A stretch of DNA of 5,038 nt, taken from positions 1-5,038 of the forward strand of contig JAITIH010000308.1 of assembly GCA_031279525.1 (NCBI GenBank), written 5' to 3'. This DNA comes from Deltaproteobacteria bacterium (GTDB lineage: Bacteria; Desulfobacterota; Desulfarculia; Adiutricales; Adiutricaceae). How positions within the stretch are numbered: position 1 is the stretch's first letter; the number at the start of each line of letters is the position of its first letter. Shown in pieces: positions 4,902 through 5,038 of the stretch. The notes under the pieces were generated by a model. The model worked only from the letters and a program-made list of their open reading frames with translations. It did not search any database and was not told the DNA's origin. The position numbers and the translations under genes are program-made.

Positions 4902-5038
4902 CGCGGTTCTCCTAGGAATAAACCGTCCCCCGATTGTGTGGCCCGACCCAGCTGGGCCTTAGGCCGCGCTTGGCCAAGGGACCAGGCGCTAAGGGGTCTT
5001 AAGGCAAAGGGGACGAGAAGTCCCATGGAGCCTAAAAG
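4898..5038 (-). CDS. Possible C-terminal end of an upstream gene (open to the edge)
   Basis: On the minus strand one frame is open for 46 codons from the right edge and ends in TGA at 4900-4898, overlapping the peptidase ATG in an ATGA junction. The other two minus frames contain stops here. ATGA overlaps are typical of translationally coupled genes. The encoded residues (such as GLLVPFALRPLSAWSLG) match no family I know, and the same DNA contains GGCC-rich palindromes such as CCCAGCTGGG (4948-4957) like the window's noncoding parts. It may be only a chance open frame in a 5' region. Confidence 0.22.
   Translation of the reverse strand, partial: LLGSMGLLVPFALRPLSAWSLGQARPKAQLGRATQSGDGLFLGEPR

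Noticed and set aside
5025..5038. Possible plus-strand start ATG GAG CCT AAA at the right edge
   Set aside because: Only four codons are visible, and the upstream GGGGACGAGAAG is a poor and distant ribosome binding site.

Overview
The window looks like a chromosomal segment of a Gram-negative bacterium. The predicted exported NlpC/P60 protein with a possible lipobox, the PilS-like membrane histidine kinase and the GC-rich codons next to AT-rich spacers would suit a deltaproteobacterial (Desulfobacterota-like) lineage, but the taxon is an inference and no marker gene is present. No rRNA, tRNA, transposase, integrase or CRISPR array was found.

Layout. Positions 1-117 hold the first 39 codons of a minus-strand gene that runs off the left edge. 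From 118 to 1420 there is a gene-free stretch of about 1.3 kb. It begins with a terminator-like hairpin (203-249), continues as AT-rich DNA with a candidate minus-strand promoter, a 12-bp palindrome and several nested inverted repeats (best: 600-715), and then turns into GGCC-rich DNA with perfect hairpins, an 11-unit heptamer tandem array (1177-1252) and a three-unit decamer array (1258-1284).

A plus-strand pair follows: a six-helix PAS/HisKA/HATPase sensor kinase (1421-3100) and a YjbQ/UPF0047 protein (3084-3482) whose start overlaps the end of the kinase by 17 bases, so the two are very likely cotranscribed. No response regulator is visible. The convergent spacer 3483-3779 holds a 13-bp perfect hairpin, a likely bidirectional terminator (3565-3599) and a very AT-rich, TTAATTAA-bearing tract. 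On the minus strand, 4901-3780 encodes an exported NlpC/P60 cysteine peptidase with a LysM domain and a long Lys/Ala tail, a predicted peptidoglycan hydrolase. Upstream of it an open frame reaches the right edge and ends in an ATGA overlap; it may be the tail of an upstream gene.

The three full genes are ordinary family members and do not form an obvious new system. What the families do not explain lies outside or across them: the long structured intergenic region, the heptamer array, and inverted TTTAGG...CCTAAA word pairs found in both coding and noncoding DNA.
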